Positions 15,851-23,781 of a stretch of 64,000 bases of DNA are shown here, piece after piece; the stretch's first letter is position 1; the number at the start of each line of letters is the position of its first letter. A program made the translations under genes and the position numbers. Source of the stretch: CAVRXQ01 sp963831155 (GTDB lineage: Bacteria; Actinomycetota; Acidimicrobiia; Acidimicrobiales; Bog-793); assembly GCA_963831155.1 (NCBI GenBank), contig CAWHOY010000006.1, forward strand, positions 372,001 to 436,000, written 5' to 3'. Below the pieces are notes generated by a model, which ran no database searches, was not told the DNA's origin, and saw only the letters and a program-made list of their open reading frames with translations.

Positions 15851-17810
15851 CGGCGGCGCCTCCCCCCGAGCCTCCAGCGATTGACAGCGTCGCCCCGGCT
15901 CCGGCCAAATCGGCGACCGGCGGCGGGTTCTGCTCGCCGTAGTGGTACGGGTCGGCGAGGACGACCGGGATTCGCACGAAGTTGTAGTCCGGAACCGGAG
16001 TTGGCACCTGCCATTCGAGCCCGAGCGATTCCCACGGGTTCTGAGTCGCGCGCTTCGGCTCGATGAAGATCGACCACACGAAGTTGGCGACGAAGACCAA
16101 GAACGACGCACCGAGCACGAACGCGCTCGCCGATGAGATGTCGTTCAGCACCTGCAGATTCGACGCGTACTCAAAGATGCGTCGCGGCATGCCGAGGAAC
16201 CCGACGATGAAAAGCGGGAAGAACGTCAGGTTGAAGAAGACGAACATGAACCAGAAGTGGATCTGGCCGAGCCGTTTGTTCAAGGTGTATCCGCTCATCT
16301 TCGGGAGCCAGTAGTACAAGCCACCGAAGAACGCGAACACCAGCCCGCCCATGATCGTGTAATGGAAGTGGGCCATCACAAAGAAGCTGCCGTGCAGCGT
16401 CACGTTCACGGGAACGTCCGACAGGAAGACGCCGGTCACACCACCGATCAAGAAGTTGAAAAAGAATGCCAACGCGAACAGCATCGGGACTTCGAATCGT
16501 ATCCGTGCTCGCCAGAGCGTCCCCAAGCCGACCAAGAAGATGAACCCAGTCGGAATCGAGATCAACTCGGTCGTCAGCATGAACAAAGGACGCATGTCGG
16601 GGTTGATTCCCGAGTTGAACAGGTGGTGCTGCCAAACGAAAAACGATAAGAGGGCGACACCCACCATGCCCGCCGCGCCGACGCGATATGCAAACAGCGG
16701 TTTTCGGGTGAACACGGGCAGCAGCTCGAAGACGGCCCCAAAGCCGGGTAGGGCCATGATGTAGACCTCGGGGTGACCGAAGAACCAGAAGAGGTTCTGC
16801 CACAAAAAGCTGCTTCCGCCGTGCTCATTGACGAAGAACGCCGTCTGCGCCGTGCGATCAAGCAGTCCGAAAAATCCGGCCGAAATGAGCACCGGTGTCG
16901 CGAGGGTGAGGAGCGACGCGACCGAGATCATCCCCCAGCAGAACATCGGCAGTCGGCTCCAGGTCATTCCCGGTGCGCGGTGCGTGATGATCGTGACAGC
17001 GATGTTGAATCCCGCCGCGATCATCCCGATGCCGATAATCGCGAAGCCAGCCAGGTACGAGTCCATGCCTACGCTCGATTGCGTCTGCAGCGGCGCGTAG
17101 CCCGTCCAACCGGTCGGGAATCCTCCGAGAGGGAGCGCAGTGAGGATCGTGAGGTACCCCGCGGAAAACGTCCAGAAAGAGAACGCCTCGATGCGCGGGA
17201 AAGCCATCCTTCTCGATCCGATCATCAACGGCACGAAATAGTTACCGAGAGGGCCGACAACGAGTGATGTCGCCATCATCATCATCATCGTCCCGTGCTC
17301 TCCGACGACAGCGATGTAGGTGCCAGGACCCATGAACCGGTTCGTCGGCGTGAGCAGCTGGCCGCGAATTGTCATCGCCAGCAGTCCGGCAGTGAAGAAG
17401 AACAACAGCACACCAACGACGTACTGCTTGCCGACGGTCTTGTGGTTCAAGCTGAAGCGGAAGTACTTCGTCCAGTTTTCGTGGTCAGCTTCGGGCGGCA
17501 GCTCGAATCCGAGGAGTTTCGCGACCGGGTCGTTCAGCGCGCCGATGCCGAGCATCCATCCGGCAAAGCCAAGCGCGAGACCGAGGACGACCGCGACATC
17601 GTTTCCCCCGCTCGCGTTGTAGATGTGTGTGTAGTGAGCAGCGATCGAGTTGCCGATGAAATGCCCGAGGGCGTACCCGCCGACGGCGCCGATGATGGCG
17701 GTGCCGAGGTGTTGGCTCAGCCACGCCGGGCGGTTGCGCCGTCTGCCGCGGCTCGGGGGGAGGTTGCGCGGCTCGCCCAGGCCGACAGATGGAGTGGTGT
17801 CGATCGCCAC
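15843..17810 (-). CDS. ctaD: Heme-copper oxidase subunit I, atypical proton channels
   Basis: 655 residues, catalytic subunit with CuB and two hemes. Seen ligands: low-spin heme H172 (GEHGTM) and H483, high-spin heme H481 (AHFHY), CuB H346 of GHPEVY with the cross-linked Y350, and H395-H396 (VWQHHLF). E348 of GHPEVY is present, as in A-type oxidases. Against the bovine/Paracoccus pattern, the D-channel aspartate of 'GAPDMAFPR' is R201 (GSRRMAFPR), the following Asn is E208, the K-channel lysine of 'PTGxKVF' is I424 (PTGFIFL), and the Mg-site Asp after H473 is G474. A roughly 110-residue N-terminal extension carries two extra membrane helices. GTG start; 40 bp downstream of coxB. Proton uptake route is unclear. 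Confidence 0.93.
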   Translation of the reverse strand: MAIDTTPSVGLGEPRNLPPSRGRRRNRPAWLSQHLGTAIIGAVGGYALGHFIGNSIAAHYTHIYNASGGNDVAVVLGLALGFAGWMLGIGALNDPVAKLLGFELPPEADHENWTKYFRFSLNHKTVGKQYVVGVLLFFFTAGLLAMTIRGQLLTPTNRFMGPGTYIAVVGEHGTMMMMMATSLVVGPLGNYFVPLMIGSRRMAFPRIEAFSFWTFSAGYLTILTALPLGGFPTGWTGYAPLQTQSSVGMDSYLAGFAIIGIGMIAAGFNIAVTIITHRAPGMTWSRLPMFCWGMISVASLLTLATPVLISAGFFGLLDRTAQTAFFVNEHGGSSFLWQNLFWFFGHPEVYIMALPGFGAVFELLPVFTRKPLFAYRVGAAGMVGVALLSFFVWQHHLFNSGINPDMRPLFMLTTELISIPTGFIFLVGLGTLWRARIRFEVPMLFALAFFFNFLIGGVTGVFLSDVPVNVTLHGSFFVMAHFHYTIMGGLVFAFFGGLYYWLPKMSGYTLNKRLGQIHFWFMFVFFNLTFFPLFIVGFLGMPRRIFEYASNLQVLNDISSASAFVLGASFLVFVANFVWSIFIEPKRATQNPWESLGLEWQVPTPVPDYNFVRIPVVLADPYHYGEQNPPPVADLAGAGATLSIAGGSGGGAAGV

Positions 17811-17850
17811 GCTCAGGCGCCTCCTCTTTGCTCGCGGCTCTGCACGCTCG

Positions 17851-18810
17851 TCATGCCTTCGGATTCTCCGCTTGCTTCGGGCTCACCGGCTGGGCGCCGT
17901 AGACCTCGACCTTCGAGTAGGGAACGACGTTGTCGGGGTAGTAGGCCCCGTCCGCCCCGTTGGCGTCGGGTGTGTACGTCCAGGCGAACGCGGGCAGAAG
18001 CTTCGTGTTGGCGGCGAGCGAGGCCTCGGTGCGATCCGCCCAGGACATGAAGGCCGCCTTCGTCACGACGTGGCCAAAGTTGAACATCGCGCCGTGCCAG
18101 ATCCCGCAAAGCTCGTCACAACGCACCGCGAACGTGCCGAGCTGCTGGGTCGTCGTGAACGCGACGTTGTCCTGATCGGGGTTGGCGTCCGCCTTCACGC
18201 CGAGCTGGTACGCCCAGAAGTCGTGGATGACGTCGAGCGAAGTGACGTGGAAGGCGACCGTTGTGTGATCGGGGATGTAGAGCTGATTCGTTTCGAATCC
18301 GCCGAACGTGGGATAGCGGTAGGTGAACTTCCATTGCTGGGCGATCACCTGGATCGGCAGCACGGTCTTGGAGGTCGGCGTCCAGATCGGCGCCGGACCC
18401 TCGCCGCCGCCCGAGCCCTGGTCGGTGATCAGCTCCACGGTTCCGAAAATGAAGAGCCCGGTGACGATGAGCGTGGAGATCGTGATCCACGCCGCCTGGA
18501 CACGGATGTTCGACCGGTAGGCGGGGATCGCGACGGGCTCGGGAACCCCCGGTCGCGCCCGCCAGGTCACCACGGCGTAAAAGAGGTAGAGCACAACCGC
18601 GATGACGACCGGAATCGCGAGGACAAAGAGCACGTTGGCGTCGAACTGGTCGCCTGCCGCCGCCGACGCCATGTCGCCCGGAGGCAGGTGCGGACCGACC
18701 TCTAAGTAGAAGAGCGGATCGATGACTGCCGAGAGCACCGCCCAAATGAAAAACAGCCGCCAGGCGTGCGTCCGATGTTCCCCGTCCCCGGGCGCCGGGG
18801 ATCGCGCCAT
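17851..18810 (-). CDS. ctaC: Cytochrome c oxidase subunit II with CuA site
   Basis: 319 residues. Two membrane helices (about 60-82 and 104-125, plus a hydrophobic N-terminal segment at 19-35) precede an extracytoplasmic cupredoxin domain. The CuA ligands are complete: H196 (DVIHDFW), then C231, E233, C235, H239 and M242 in the order of CxExCxxxHxxM. The aromatic electron-entry segment is QQWKFTYRYP. No heme c motif (CxxCH) is present, so it is not the caa3 type; the electron donor may be a cupredoxin or soluble cytochrome. Its ATG directly abuts the stop of the upstream cupredoxin gene. Confidence 0.94.
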   Translation of the reverse strand: MARSPAPGDGEHRTHAWRLFFIWAVLSAVIDPLFYLEVGPHLPPGDMASAAAGDQFDANVLFVLAIPVVIAVVLYLFYAVVTWRARPGVPEPVAIPAYRSNIRVQAAWITISTLIVTGLFIFGTVELITDQGSGGGEGPAPIWTPTSKTVLPIQVIAQQWKFTYRYPTFGGFETNQLYIPDHTTVAFHVTSLDVIHDFWAYQLGVKADANPDQDNVAFTTTQQLGTFAVRCDELCGIWHGAMFNFGHVVTKAAFMSWADRTEASLAANTKLLPAFAWTYTPDANGADGAYYPDNVVPYSKVEVYGAQPVSPKQAENPKA

Positions 18811-19479
18811 TTAGACGACCTCCAGGAATCCGCCCATGTAGCCGATCGTCGACATCGGACCACCGTTGCCGTAGAGAAAGCCGAGTCCGCACGGGATGAA
18901 GCACTGGAAGCGGTAGTTCCCGTTCCCCGGCGTCGTGAAGTGGAACGTCAGTGTTTGGTGCGCGTCTGTGAGCGGACAGGGAGCCGCGCCGCAGAAGTTC
19001 TTGGCGTTCGGGTTGTTGCCCGGAAGCGGAACGTTGATGCCGAGTTGCGGAACGGTGAACGTGTGGCCCACGCCGAACCCCGAATTCGAGTTGAAGAGTT
19101 TGTAGGTCTTGCCATTCAACTTCGCGCCCTGCACACCGGTCACGAGTCCGAGTTGCTGGTTACGGAGCGGACTTCCCGAGTCGTACTGGTAGATCGTGAC
19201 GTTTATCCGTGTGTGCGCAGGCAGCTTCCAAAGCGTCGTGTGCACCCATTTCCCGTTCGGCGCTTCAACTAGGTACGAGACCCACGAAGGATGGACCCCG
19301 AAGCCGATCGTGCCGACGGTTTGCACCGTAAGGCTCACCGGCTGGGACGCCGGGTGATCAACGGCGAAGTCGACGCTCTCCGGGGTGGACCGGATGAACG
19401 CCATCGCCGTAAAGACGACGAGGCCAACGGCCACGGCGAGGAGCGCGAGCACCGTGGCGAGCCGTTGTGTTTTCGACAA
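18811..19479 (-). CDS. Membrane-anchored cupredoxin-like protein leading the cox operon
   Basis: 222 residues: signal-anchor helix at about 8-29, then an extracytoplasmic beta-rich domain. Near the end lie candidate copper ligands H139 (GVGHTFTV), C193 and C197 (FQCFIPCGLG), M209 and M215, followed by the terminal strand GGFLEVV typical of cupredoxins. The C-x3-C spacing recalls a CuA site, but the histidine expected after the second cysteine is absent, so a mononuclear or structural role is equally possible. An additional pair C163/C168 is present. Start is TTG 19479, preceded by AAGGGGGG. It is immediately upstream of and adjacent to coxB and may be the electron donor to, or an extra subunit of, the oxidase (inference). 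Confidence 0.7.
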   Translation of the reverse strand: MSKTQRLATVLALLAVAVGLVVFTAMAFIRSTPESVDFAVDHPASQPVSLTVQTVGTIGFGVHPSWVSYLVEAPNGKWVHTTLWKLPAHTRINVTIYQYDSGSPLRNQQLGLVTGVQGAKLNGKTYKLFNSNSGFGVGHTFTVPQLGINVPLPGNNPNAKNFCGAAPCPLTDAHQTLTFHFTTPGNGNYRFQCFIPCGLGFLYGNGGPMSTIGYMGGFLEVV

Positions 19480-19593
19480 CGCAGCCCCCCTTACCTACTC
19501 ACAGCTTGACCACCCGGCTCAGGGTACGCGCGCCAAAAGGCGGCTGTCCCGTCAACGCCTGGACACGGGAAAACTACGACGAGATGCCTCATC

Positions 19594-19619
19594 GTGCAAG
19601 CAACTTGCAAAAGTTGCAC
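19594..19619. promoter_or_regulatory. Nested TTGCA inverted repeat upstream of the cupredoxin-cox operon
   Basis: Arms GCAACTT (19600-19606) and AAGTTGC (19611-19617) flank GCAA; an outer pair GTGCAA (19594-19599) and TTGCAC (19614-19619) overlaps them. The region lies about 115 bp upstream of the cupredoxin start, in the 232-bp gap after ctaG. Otherwise nothing coding is seen in that gap. Probable operator; which regulator binds is unknown. Confidence 0.45.
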
Positions 19620-19711
19620 GCCTCGTCTCTTTATTTGCGCACCCTGCGCTGCTACATGGATCGGCGTCCAGATCTGCCGGCGCAATCTCGCAGCGCGCCG
19701 TTTCCGATCGT

Positions 19712-20614
19712 TCACTCCGGACGACCGAGGAAGCCCGCCGCGGCGTCCGATCCGGCGTGGTGGAAGACCCGATCGACGAGGTCCGAGAGCGATCCCTCAC
19801 GTTCGACTTCACGGCGGACCACGTAGATGAGCGCCGGGATCGCCCAGAAGTCGCCGCAGATCCACAAAATGGCCGCGCCGATCTGCTGATCCGCGAACGG
19901 CGAAAGGGTCACCCCGGGGAGGTGGTTGTAGACGGAGTACCAGGAATGACTCGTAAAGATGCTGAGCGACATCGCGAGGATGAACATCACGATGTTTGTC
20001 CCGATGATCGCTCCCATCTGCAAGGGCACGGAGGTCCGCACTCGGAAGGGGCGGGAGTCGATGATCTGGAGCCAGAACAGCACCCCGAATACGAAAAAGC
20101 TCGTGTGCATGCCCCAGATGTGAACGACTTGGTTCTCCTCGGCGGTGTCGAACAGATATGGGACGTGCCAGATCACCATCACGATGTTGAACGAAACGAT
20201 CGCGACAATTGGTCGCGCGAAGAAACGGCCGACAGCGCGCAACGGACGAATGAGCGCGCTGAAGACGACAGTCCTTATCACCCGACGTCGTATCCGAACC
20301 GGAAGCGCGTGCAAAAGCGGCGTCCAAGGCGCTCCGATAACGATCAAGATCGGCGCGAAAAACATGATCAAGATGTGCTCGATCATGTGGACGAAAAAGT
20401 AGTAATCCGCCCAATAGTCGATCGGGGAATCGACCGCGATGAGCAGCATGGCGAGCCCGCCATAGAACACGAACGAGCGTCTCCGCCGACCACGCGTCTC
20501 CGAAGTTCGAGACCTCTTCGAGAGTCGGTACAACCCGACCTCGTGCGCGACAACGATGACCGCCACGACGATGATGAACGGGTCAAACGACCAGTTGTTC
20601 AGGACGTAGTTCAT
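19712..20614 (-). CDS. ctaG: Cytochrome c oxidase assembly factor CtaG (caa3_CtaG family)
   Basis: 300 residues with seven or so membrane helices. Family features are DYYFFVHMIEHILIMFFAPILIVIGAPW in the second helix, VIWHVPYLFDTA, MHTSFFVFGVLFWLQIID and DQQIGAAILWICGDFW near the C-terminus. Histidines in the helices are those proposed to handle copper for the CuB/CuA sites. ATG 20614 has GAGG eight bases upstream. It precedes the cox operon on the same strand with a 232-bp gap, and is divergent from the PsiE-like gene. Confidence 0.9.
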   Translation of the reverse strand: MNYVLNNWSFDPFIIVVAVIVVAHEVGLYRLSKRSRTSETRGRRRRSFVFYGGLAMLLIAVDSPIDYWADYYFFVHMIEHILIMFFAPILIVIGAPWTPLLHALPVRIRRRVIRTVVFSALIRPLRAVGRFFARPIVAIVSFNIVMVIWHVPYLFDTAEENQVVHIWGMHTSFFVFGVLFWLQIIDSRPFRVRTSVPLQMGAIIGTNIVMFILAMSLSIFTSHSWYSVYNHLPGVTLSPFADQQIGAAILWICGDFWAIPALIYVVRREVEREGSLSDLVDRVFHHAGSDAAAGFLGRPE

Positions 20615-20821
20615 CGAGTGACCTCGTCACCTGCCTGATCCGAGAAGCTACAGCAGCGTCGGGCCGACCGCACTATCGGTGAGGTCCGTCTCGGTCACCG
20701 CGAAAATGGCGAGTTCGCGCCGAGACGGCCGTCGGTATGCAAGCCTTTTATCATGCGTCCGTGCAAAGCGGGCCCAGAGCTGAGGCGAACGACCCCGCCC
20801 TGCGTCCCGAAGGAGGTGTAA

Positions 20822-21289
20822 GTGGCCGCTGAGGGGGAACAACCGGCGCGCTCTCGCTCGTTGCGCTCGGTTTTGGGGGTCTCCGAAACGACGGCGATGC
20901 TCGAGCATGCCCAGGACGTGCTGGCGTTATTGGTCGGAGTGGTGCTCATCCTCCTCGCCGCGACGCTTCTCGTCGCCGCCTCGGTGGACTTTCTCCGAGA
21001 CGTCCAGCACCACTCGGTGGCCGTCGCCGGCGAGAATCTTCTCGACCGGGTGCTCCTCGTGCTCATCCTCGCCGAGATCGTGCACACCGTCGTCCTGTCG
21101 TTGCGCGCTCACAGTCTGGTCGCCCAACCCTTCGTCGTCGTCGGACTCGTCGCAGTGATCAGGAGGATCTTGTACATCCTCTCGAACGCCATTGTCGTGA
21201 GCACCGCGCAGTTTGCCCTCTTGATCGCATTGGTAGTCGTCTTCATCGTTGGACTCGTCGTGGTCAATCGATTCGAGCGCGAGATTTGA
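20822..21289 (+). CDS. PsiE-like (phosphate-starvation-inducible E family) membrane protein
   Basis: 155 residues with four membrane helices. The pattern ALLVGVVLILLAATLLVAASVDFL, LVLILAEIVHTVV and LVAQPFVVVGLVAVIRRILYIL matches the PsiE family, whose function is not known. GTG start with a strong AAGGAGGTG ribosome-binding site at 20810-20817. Its TGA overlaps a TTG start of the DNA methyltransferase gene, so the two are probably co-translated. Confidence 0.78.
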   Translation: MAAEGEQPARSRSLRSVLGVSETTAMLEHAQDVLALLVGVVLILLAATLLVAASVDFLRDVQHHSVAVAGENLLDRVLLVLILAEIVHTVVLSLRAHSLVAQPFVVVGLVAVIRRILYILSNAIVVSTAQFALLIALVVVFIVGLVVVNRFEREI

Positions 21290-22815
21290 GCGCACGCGCT
21301 TCGGCGTACGAGCGTCCCGAGCGAACTGCAACGTCCCCGTTCGGGGTCGGGCGCCGCGAGAGCCACGATGCCAGCGACTTTTACGCTCGGTTTGAATCGC
21401 CCGAGATCTCGACTTCCGACAGCGTGGTCTCACTGGAGAATCTCGCGCAAGACCCGACCGCTTGCATCCAAGCGGACTCGCGCGATCTCGTCCTCCCGAC
21501 CGGTGAGCCGGTGCCGGAGGACTGCATCGCGCTCGTCGTCACATCGCCTCCCTATTTCTCCGGCAAGGAATATGAACGCGCACTCGGAGAACAAGGCGTT
21601 CCCGCTTCGTATCTCGATTACCTGCAGATGCTGCGCGAGGTCTTCTCCGAGTGCAAGCGCGTCCTCGAGCCGGGCGGCCGGATCGCGGTGAACATCGCGA
21701 ACCTCGGTCGCAAACCTTTTCGAAGCCTCGCATCCGATGTGGTGAGAATCCTCCAAGACGACCTGCGGCTCCTATTGCGCGGCGAGATCATCTGGCGAAA
21801 GGGCGAGGGTGCAAACGGTTCGTGTGCCTGGGGCTCGTACCGCAGTGCTCGTAACCCCGTTCTGCGCGACACGTCGGAGCGCATCGTTGTCGCGAGCAAG
21901 GGGCGTTTCGATCGTGCGAAGTCAGCGAACGAGCGGAATCGTCTCGGGTTGCCCCATGTGAACGACATCGCGTCCGACGAATTTATGGAAGCGACACTCG
22001 ACGTTTGGAACATCCCACCCGAAAGCGCACGGCGCGTGCAGCATCCCGCGCCGTTCCCCGTCGAGCTTCCGGAGCGGATCATCGGCCTGTACACCTACGT
22101 CGACGACGTCGTTCTCGATCCGTTCATGGGCTCGGGTTCCACACCCGTCGCGGCAATTCGCCAGGGACGTCGCTTTCTCGGCTATGACACCGATCCGAAC
22201 TATGTCAGCATCGCCCGGCGCCGTGTGGAAGCGGAGTTGAGGCGCGCGAAACGATTCTCGGTCGCACCAGCAGCGAGATCTTCCTCGGACGGTCCAATTC
22301 TCCCAACGACCAGCGACTCAGATGACGGAGGTGACGGCTTCCTCAATTCGGCCGCGATCCGTGGGAAGGCGATTCAGGCGATCGCCGAAGATGTGCTGTC
22401 GGATGCGGGCTTCGCGATAGTCACGAGAAATTCGAAGATCCGAGGACTGCGGATCAGAGTCGACCTCGTCGCCCGCGACGCAAAGGGTCACGAGTGGTAC
22501 TTCGATGTCATCGGCGCGTTCACCACGATTCGAAACGGCCTTTCGCGCACCGACGCGACTTGGAGCGCGGTCGGCAGGGCCAGCGCGCTCGCCGGAACTG
22601 GACATGCTCCGGTCGTGCTGCTCACTTCACATCTACCCAAGCTCGGCACCGAAGCGGAGGCGGCGTTGAGGGCAGTCGGTCCGGGGATCGTCTTCGATGC
22701 GATCGAGCTGCTCGATGAAACCCAGCGCGCACGGTTGGTCATCTATGCCGGGGGTGGACACGAGAGCCTTCCCGCGACCGGCTTTTGGACGAGTGCTGAC
22801 ATCAAGTCGTTGTAA
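21286..22815 (+). CDS. Site-specific DNA methyltransferase (beta class) with nuclease-like C-terminal domain
   Basis: 509 residues from a TTG that overlaps the preceding stop (TTGA). Catalytic motif IV TSPPY is at 86-90 and the SAM-binding motif LDPFMGSGST at 277-286; the order IV before I defines the beta class, and SPPY is common in N4-cytosine and some N6-adenine enzymes. Residues about 357-475 form an extra domain: RVDLVARDAKG followed by WYFDVIGAFTT and a VVLLTSHLP strand. This resembles a PD-(D/E)xK restriction fold, but the (E/D)xK strand reads DVIG, so cleavage is doubtful. No separate restriction gene is adjacent. The true start could be downstream, as residues 1-45 show no family pattern. 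Confidence 0.85.
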   Translation: MSARASAYERPERTATSPFGVGRRESHDASDFYARFESPEISTSDSVVSLENLAQDPTACIQADSRDLVLPTGEPVPEDCIALVVTSPPYFSGKEYERALGEQGVPASYLDYLQMLREVFSECKRVLEPGGRIAVNIANLGRKPFRSLASDVVRILQDDLRLLLRGEIIWRKGEGANGSCAWGSYRSARNPVLRDTSERIVVASKGRFDRAKSANERNRLGLPHVNDIASDEFMEATLDVWNIPPESARRVQHPAPFPVELPERIIGLYTYVDDVVLDPFMGSGSTPVAAIRQGRRFLGYDTDPNYVSIARRRVEAELRRAKRFSVAPAARSSSDGPILPTTSDSDDGGDGFLNSAAIRGKAIQAIAEDVLSDAGFAIVTRNSKIRGLRIRVDLVARDAKGHEWYFDVIGAFTTIRNGLSRTDATWSAVGRASALAGTGHAPVVLLTSHLPKLGTEAEAALRAVGPGIVFDAIELLDETQRARLVIYAGGGHESLPATGFWTSADIKSL

Positions 22816-22941
22816 TCCGAGGAGTTTGTGCAACACCTGCAGTTGCCGGATCCGCATACATCGGTCTCTGGGTCGTCGAGAGTCTGCGATGCGCGTCAGC
22901 CGGGTTCCTACTGTCGACAGGAGCAGCCGGGCGCGACTCTT

Positions 22942-23781
22942 TTAACCTCTCCGCGACGAGCGCAGTGAAGTCGCTGCGAACGCGAGCGTGTCGTCGTTCA
23001 GGGGAAGCACGAGCTCTGGTTCGATGAGCTGGTGCTTTTCGGCCACGAGTCGCACCGCCGTCCCCCAGCAGATGAACCCGAGGGTGTGGCTGGCGTGCAC
23101 GAGAGGTCCGTCGAGGATCGAGACGTCGACGACGCCCGCAACCCCCGGGGCGGACGCGGCGCGCTGCATGCGTTCCATGGCGAGCTCGCGTGCATCCTGA
23201 AGTGCCTGCGTGAGGTTCGTGAGCTCGACGTTCTGCGCCGTCTGAGCGACCACTTGCCGCAGACGCTGATACGGCGCGGCAACGAAACTCGCTCCGTAGG
23301 CGAGATCGACCGGTTCCCACCCTGCCCGCTCGAGCAGCACGAAATCCTTCGTCGACAGATCGGTGACAAACGCGCGGCCCGGGCGCGGGTGACTGTCATC
23401 GATTCTCCGGACCGCGGTCCCGCTGAAGGCGACTTTCACGTTCGTCGACCCGATATCGACCTCCACTTCGACGCCGACGACGCCGACTCCTGCCGAGCGA
23501 TGACAGTCCTCTCGCAGACGCTCCCCCGCCGCGCGAAACGCTTCGAGCGTTGCCTGCGACGCGACTCCCAGCTCGACCGGATCGTTCTGGCCGTAGGGAA
23601 GAAAGAACGTCCCGTACGGCATCGACCACACCGCGACGCCGGTGGCGAGATCGACCGGCTCCCACCCCGCAGCGTGCAGCAACAGCGCTTCGTCGATCGA
23701 GAGATCCGAGGTCACCGCGCGTGCGGACGGATCCTGTGCTGACCCGAGCGCCTCGAGCGCCTGGAGCGCTTCGTTCGGCAT
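22942..23781 (-). CDS. Double YbjQ-like domain protein, third of cluster
   Basis: 279 residues containing two diverged repeats of the YbjQ/heavy-metal-binding (UPF0145) fold. Repeat 1 opens with VTSDLSIDEALLLHAAGWEPVDLATG and ends VKVAFSGTAVRR; repeat 2 opens FVTDLSTKDFVLLERAGWEPVDLAYG, has LTQALQDARELAMERMQRAA and ends GFICWGTAVRLV. YbjQ proteins form pentamers and have no proven function. ATG 23781 overlaps the upstream stop by one base (TGATG). Cytosolic: no signal or membrane helix. Repeat 1 has lost the helix with the AR.LAM.RM pattern. Confidence 0.75.
   Translation of the reverse strand: MPNEALQALEALGSAQDPSARAVTSDLSIDEALLLHAAGWEPVDLATGVAVWSMPYGTFFLPYGQNDPVELGVASQATLEAFRAAGERLREDCHRSAGVGVVGVEVEVDIGSTNVKVAFSGTAVRRIDDSHPRPGRAFVTDLSTKDFVLLERAGWEPVDLAYGASFVAAPYQRLRQVVAQTAQNVELTNLTQALQDARELAMERMQRAASAPGVAGVVDVSILDGPLVHASHTLGFICWGTAVRLVAEKHQLIEPELVLPLNDDTLAFAATSLRSSRRG

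Noticed and set aside
21286..22941. A complete restriction-modification system around the DNA methyltransferase
   Set aside because: No separate endonuclease or specificity gene lies next to it, and the fused nuclease-like domain lacks the usual catalytic pattern.
22816..22941. CTGTCGACAG palindrome as a two-way terminator between the methyltransferase and the YbjQ-like operon
   Set aside because: The stem is short and no T-run is placed properly on either strand; too weak to annotate.
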